This document shows positions 32,731 through 36,813 of a stretch of 36,813 bases of DNA, piece by piece. The DNA is taken from contig CABFPE010000005.1 in the NCBI GenBank assembly GCA_900660155.1, positions 37,544 to 74,356 of the forward strand. Reading direction: 5' to 3'. How positions within the stretch are numbered: the stretch's first letter is position 1; every line of letters starts with the position of its first letter. The DNA is from Hofstenia miamia (lineage: Eukaryota; Xenacoelomorpha; Acoela; Hofsteniidae). The notes beneath the pieces were generated by a model. That model made no database searches. It was not told the origin of the DNA and worked only from the letters and a program-made list of their open reading frames with translations. A program made the translations under genes and the position numbers.

Positions 32731-32751
32731 GCAAAAAATATATTTTGGAGG

Positions 32752-32757
32752 TTTATT
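32752..32757 (-). terminator. Possible polyadenylation signal for the minus-strand exon
   Basis: AATAAA on the minus strand about 140 bp downstream of the candidate exon's stop. Only its position supports it. Confidence 0.25.
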
Positions 32758-32893
32758 CTGACATCAAAGAACTTTAAGTTTCAGATAATATTTTGAATTT
32801 TGTTACAGCTCATTGTTCACAGCATTTAGGAAGGAAAAAGCAATTCCCATTTTACAAAATAATTTTTGCCACAGGGCCATATTTCATTTGAGT

Positions 32894-33146
32894 TCAATAT
32901 ACATTACAAATTGTAAGCCATACACCAATTTGGAGATCATAAATCAGAATATATTGTAGACAAGGTTCTTCAGAAACTGTATTTAGTTCACTAACTATGA
33001 CAGAACATGATAATTTCTCCTCTGTCTTTACCAAACATTGCACATCATTTTCTGTCTTTCCTCTCACCTTTGGTAAATACCCACATGCTCTGGCTTTAGA
33101 CAACCTCATAGCTTTTGAACTTGTTTGGTACATGTGGCTTTTTTCT
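32894..33146 (-). CDS. Candidate terminal exon, unrecognised protein
   Basis: On the minus strand an open frame runs for over 80 codons to TGA at 32894, in a patch clearly richer in G+C than the flanks. Its residue mix is balanced and protein-like: KAMRLSKARACGYLPKVRGK, then NDVQCLVKTEEKLSCSVIV and SEEPCLQYILIYDLQIGVW. A pyrimidine-rich run ending in AG (TCACTCTTTGTATATCAAG) could be a splice acceptor near 33147. A minus-strand AATAAA (plus TTTATT at 32752-32757) lies about 140 bp after the stop. I do not recognise the family. The alternative is a processed pseudogene or repeat fragment. Confidence 0.35.
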
Positions 33147-33149
33147 TGA

Positions 33150-34035
33150 TATACAAAGAGTGAATAAAGTCAGTATTAATGCACATATATTAGTGAGCTT
33201 TAATGATGAGAGTGTATCTGGCCTTTAATTATCATTTGAACTTGTAAATCAAATTTTGTATTGTGTTTTATTCCCTAATACACTGTTCACACACTTTTTT
33301 TATCAGTTTCAAAAGTAAATAATTATAAAATTATGGATGTTAATGTTATTTGTATTTTTTCTTGAAGCAAATATGCCACCACTTTTTAAAATATCAAACA
33401 ATTTCAATACAAACCAACTAATTTTTGAATAATACTTAGGGAAATTTTGCAAAATACACTAATTGTTAAGAACTTTACTATATACTTATGTAAACTATGG
33501 ATATACATGACTAAAATATTACTCCAAATATTACTAGAACAATTTCAACAAGAATTTTTTTGTGAGAGATTGCAGCATTGGCCACATTTGCTAATAATTG
33601 ATTGACAGATACTAATTGATGAGTCATAACCAAAGCATTATTGTAACATAATTAATCTTGGGATAGTCATAGAGGTCAAACTAAGAAAAAATAACAAAAA
33701 ACTAAGACTGAATATTAAAATAAAATATTAATTGTAAAAACATATGATTATGTTTAATTAGTTATTTGTAAATTTATAGTGCAGTAATTTTTGATATTAA
33801 TTAATTTGGCAAAAAGGCACTAGACCTAAATCACAACTGCTAATTAAGGCAGAAGTGCGTAATCGGCAGACGAAAGAAATTTAAAGCGTCTGAAATTAAC
33901 AGGAATTAGCAGGTACTAGTCAAATATTTGATTGTTTGTTAATTTTTCACTATAAAAATTGTGTAATTGATCATTTTGGTGATGAATTGAATTTACTGGA
34001 TTTACTTTACGTTTTTGGTTATTTTATTTAATAGA
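33150..34035. other. AT-rich intergenic DNA, no gene seen
   Basis: No motif, repeat or RNA gene recognised. Confidence 0.45.
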
Positions 34036-34039
34036 ATGG

Positions 34040-34760
34040 AAAGCTAAACGTTCGAGCTCTCTGTGTATTCTAGATGGTGGTTCACGACTCCAGTTAACGG
34101 GTGCATCGTGTATAGCCGGTGCTTACCCGAGATGCTCATAGGTTAGGTGTAAGAATAGGGGTTTTTACTCGTATTAGCTTTCCTATCGTTCGTTGCTCAT
34201 ATTACAATATTTATTACATTATGCTATTACATCTAGCTACATTAGGAAACTACAATATCTGTTTGTATTATCTTGAACAGAATTTATTACATATGATTAC
34301 CAGTGGACTGACGGACCATCGATTCATTCCTTTTGCCAGGACTGTATTGATTGTTCACATGTACTCTAGGTTGGCATGTAATTATTTATATGTAAGGTTA
34401 TTATATGTACGAACTCATAACAAGCTATTGCATCCTGGTTGCGAGATTCCTTTATTAGACAACTTCATTGATAACAAGAACAATCAATACATTAAATTAA
34501 TAAGGTATCACACATTATCACTATCGTACTCATGCACACTATTCCATTACACTGAGTCATCTGAGTTGTGGTTGGTGTCTCTATCGATGTGTCAGTATCG
34601 CATGGAAATACTCGTTGTAGCATAGTTCTTCAATTCCTCTTTTGTGCTTTGTTGCAGGTCGGGTAAGCATACCCTGTACTTTGTACCCTCTGTCTCGTGT
34701 CTTGGATCTAAAATAACAGTCGTTAGTTTCGTATCAATATTAGTTGATGAGATAATAGTT
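34040..34760. other. CpG- and GC-richer island with a 168-codon open frame
   Basis: The composition changes sharply here: CpG dinucleotides become frequent (ACGTTCGAG, TATCGTTCGTTGC, GTCTCGTGTC) against a CpG-poor background. A plus-strand frame at 34119-34625 is open for 168 codons but starts at GTG; the first ATG leaves 135 codons. Its product is rich in Tyr, Leu and His with no motif I know. The island runs up to the LTR at 34767 and may be part of the same or an older insertion. Confidence 0.35.
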
Positions 34761-34766
34761 TAATCA

Positions 34767-34912
34767 TGTAACGGCTAAACAATAGAACTGAAAGAAGAGA
34801 GATGGAGATTGGAGTCTGTCACCTACCGTACTATATAAGGAGGAACCAATTGTCACAGCAGCTCCTAAATTAAGCTAAGACTTACTAGTATGAAGGTTGG
34901 CAAGATTCTACA
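34767..34912 (+). mobile_element. LTR of a Ty3/gypsy-like retrotransposon
   Basis: A 146-bp segment starting TGTAACGG and ending TTCTACA, so TGTA and TACA form the usual short inverted ends. A promoter-like TATATAAGG lies at about 34833-34841, leaving some 70 bp of transcribed R-U5 before the end. It is followed at once by a primer-binding site, so it is in the 5'-LTR position, but no gag or pol lies downstream. It is therefore a remnant. TAATCA precedes it (34761-34766). Confidence 0.6.
34833..34841 (+). promoter_or_regulatory. TATA box of the LTR promoter
   Basis: TATATAAGG in a GC-richer context (CCGTACTATATAAGGAGG), about 70 bp before the LTR end, the expected place for the element's own RNA polymerase II promoter. 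Confidence 0.5.
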
Positions 34913-34928
34913 TGGCGACCGTGACAGG
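34913..34928 (+). other. tRNA primer-binding site (tRNA-Arg type)
   Basis: TGGCGACCGTGACAGG directly follows the LTR. Its reverse complement CCTGTCACGGTCGCCA ends in CCA and has the layout of a tRNA 3' end: T-stem strand, seven-base acceptor strand, G73, CCA. It resembles animal tRNA-Arg(UCG) ends. In an LTR element this site anneals the primer tRNA for minus-strand DNA synthesis. The tRNA identity is from memory of tRNA consensus and should be matched against the host set. Confidence 0.65.
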
Positions 34929-35129
34929 CGCTCGACAGCGCATAGAAAGATTCAGTTATTCACACATCACATAATCAAACTATGAATAATTTTAGAATTT
35001 ATATGTGTGCATGTTGTAGAATTTGCTGTATATGGTAATAATTTTAATGAATAATCTGTACTGATATTATATCTCATTATTAATAGGGGATTGCAATGAA
35101 TCCAATGAAGTCTGTGATGTATCATAATA

Positions 35130-35385
35130 TAATATCACAAATTAGTTATCCATATATTTGTAAGCAGTATATCATAGCATGGAAAGCTTGGCAACCATTA
35201 TACAATAAGAAATAAAAAGTTCTTAAGAATACTGTTCAAAATTTTTTAAACATGAAAATCTTTCAAAATGCAATAACTCTTTCCTGAAACACTTTAAATA
35301 AGATTTAATGTGCAACAAATTATTTGAAGACTATTTAAACTAATCAGAGCAATTGAATTTCATTTGAGAATCTTAATCCTATTTG
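35130..35385 (+). repeat. Unclassified dispersed repeat, copy B
   Basis: Direct-orientation partner of 26375-26710, with the same ordered blocks and the strongly conserved edge GAATTTCATTTGAGAATCTTA (about 35354-35374). It is shorter than copy A by about 80 bp in the 3' half. Confidence 0.65.
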
Positions 35386-35389
35386 CCCT

Positions 35390-36813
35390 GGTGTTTTTAA
35401 TCTCAATAAAGTCAATACAACTGGAATTTCCTCAAATCTGTCAAATACTTCCCTTGTGCATTGTCTTTGCCATACAGAAAGACTTTGAAATTTCATAAAG
35501 ATTCCAGTCTATTTAGTGCAATTATTAAAATAATTTTTATCCCATGTATTAAGATAGCAGTCAAAATTGATTTTCATATGCCATTGTGTGACAGAAATAT
35601 TTTGCAGAACAAATTATTTCATGTAATGTTTGTTTTAATTAAAACACTGCATTTGGCAGTTCCTGCTCTATTTTGCTACATGTTCTAGCAATGGTAGTTG
35701 TGGTGGTATAGTTACATTACAATGGGTATTAACATGAATTCATTCCTTATCAGTAAGTGAGTCAGTGCTGAAGTTTTGCAAATTCTAGTATTGGAAAAGT
35801 TTTCTATGCAAATGCAAACATTTTTATCAAAATTGATATTTAAAAAATGAGATTTGAGATGTAATTATGGTGAACTCAGAAAAACCTGGAAAAAGTTTTT
35901 TGCAATATTTAAAAATCTCAACAACTATCCAATTGAAGATCTCAAAAATTAACCTATTCTTCAGCAGGTTAGTGATTTCTAATGAGTTGAAATACTTATA
36001 AGAATTTTTAAAAATGATGTTCACTTGTGCTAAATAAACAAAAATATTAATCTTATCAAAATTTGCAAAATTTGATGCTTGCAATTAACTGCAATTAATT
36101 TGTAAATTTGTTAATTTTTTGAAAACTATGGCAAATACAATATTTTTTTTCATGATGCAAATTATTACAGTTACTGTTTCTTCTTGAAATTGATTTTGTA
36201 AAGCTCTCATTTCAAGTTACTAAGATTAGATGTGTGGGAATTGATATTATATGGTTAGCAGTAAAATTGAAAATGCATGGTTATCCACAATTCACCCTTT
36301 TCAACAGAAAAATTCTGAGAGTGATTGAAATTCAATATCTATTTTTTATGACAATTTGTAGTATATGATGAAAATGTTTGAATGATGAGATGAAGAATAT
36401 CAACCAGAGTACGCACATTGTCCCTTCCCATCAAATGGGATTGAAATTCCAATTTCCTTTGCACGCCCATGTACCATAAGAAACTGGAATTGCTTTCTCA
36501 ATTTTAAATTTTCATTAAATTATAACTATGTTTTGTTGTTGAAATATTATAGCAGCAAGATAGTTTAATTACATAACAAATTTGAATTCACATTATATGA
36601 TATGCATATTTGCATGAAAGTGCAAGCATTCTTTACTAGTTTTTTGATCTAGGTAATGATTGAATGTGTCAATGATATTGAATTTGAACATATTCATAAA
36701 TATTAAAAGTTTGATGGTATTGTACTTGTTCTTACACTTAGGCAATGGGAAATTGTCATTATGATGCTGTAAATTTTATAAAAAATAACTAACTTATATA
36801 TACAAATATATAT
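35390..36813. other. AT-rich intergenic DNA to window end, no gene seen
   Basis: The frames at 35461-35688 and 35827-36084 lack motifs and look like chance. No further repeat array or RNA gene is visible. The window ends in a short TA-rich stretch. Confidence 0.45.

Noticed and set aside
1..36813. CRISPR array, tRNA or rRNA genes
   Set aside because: I looked for short regular repeats with spacers, B-box motifs (GGTTCGA-type) and rRNA-like GC-rich blocks and found none convincing; the tandem repeats have long diverged units without spacers.

Overview
This window looks like intergenic DNA from an animal (metazoan) nuclear genome. It is roughly 70% A+T, with no operons and no dense coding. It carries long (TA)n tracts, candidate GT-AG introns as short as 54 nt, the 3' half of a rhodopsin-class G-protein-coupled receptor, and remnants of many eukaryotic transposon groups. 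The host lineage cannot be fixed from sequence alone; an AT-rich invertebrate (tunicate, cnidarian or mollusc) would fit. One assembly gap of exactly 1,000 N lies at 24869-25868 between two (AT)n arms.

Layout. 1-695 (minus): 3' part of a non-LTR retrotransposon of the restriction-like-endonuclease (RLE) type, frameshifted, keeping its CCHC zinc-knuckle region. 2010-2090: near-perfect 81-bp palindrome, then a (TA)n tract. 2222-2857 (plus): terminal portion of a divergent class A GPCR, the best host-gene candidate. 4458-5330: dead Tc1-like transposase. 5423-5660: TTAA-flanked piggyBac-type MITE. 6037-6494: hAT-like MITE. 9182-9395: degenerate 59-bp tandem repeat. 9400-16300: mostly featureless AT-rich DNA. 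16349-19320 (plus): dead APE-type LINE. 19394-21480 (minus): a second RLE-type LINE, lying tail to tail with the first across a shared (ATT)n tract. 21490-21955 (minus): another Tc1-like fragment. 27395-27955 (plus): intron-interrupted hAT dimerisation region with one nonsense codon. 29344-29700: 124-134-bp tandem repeat. 30080-30347 and 34767-34928: LTR-like segments, the second followed by a clear tRNA primer-binding site. 26375-26710 and 35130-35385: two copies of an unclassified dispersed repeat.

How it fits together. There is no multi-gene system here. The window records successive insertion and decay of at least seven mobile-element groups (RLE LINE, APE LINE, Tc1, piggyBac, hAT, LTR elements, an unclassified repeat) around one likely receptor exon and a few weak exon candidates. 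No transposase or reverse transcriptase is intact. I did not find a convincing new biological system. The most informative points are the LINE/LINE junction at the ATT tract, the zinc-knuckle deletion in one RLE copy, the intron-bearing hAT domain, the palindrome and the dispersed repeat pair.
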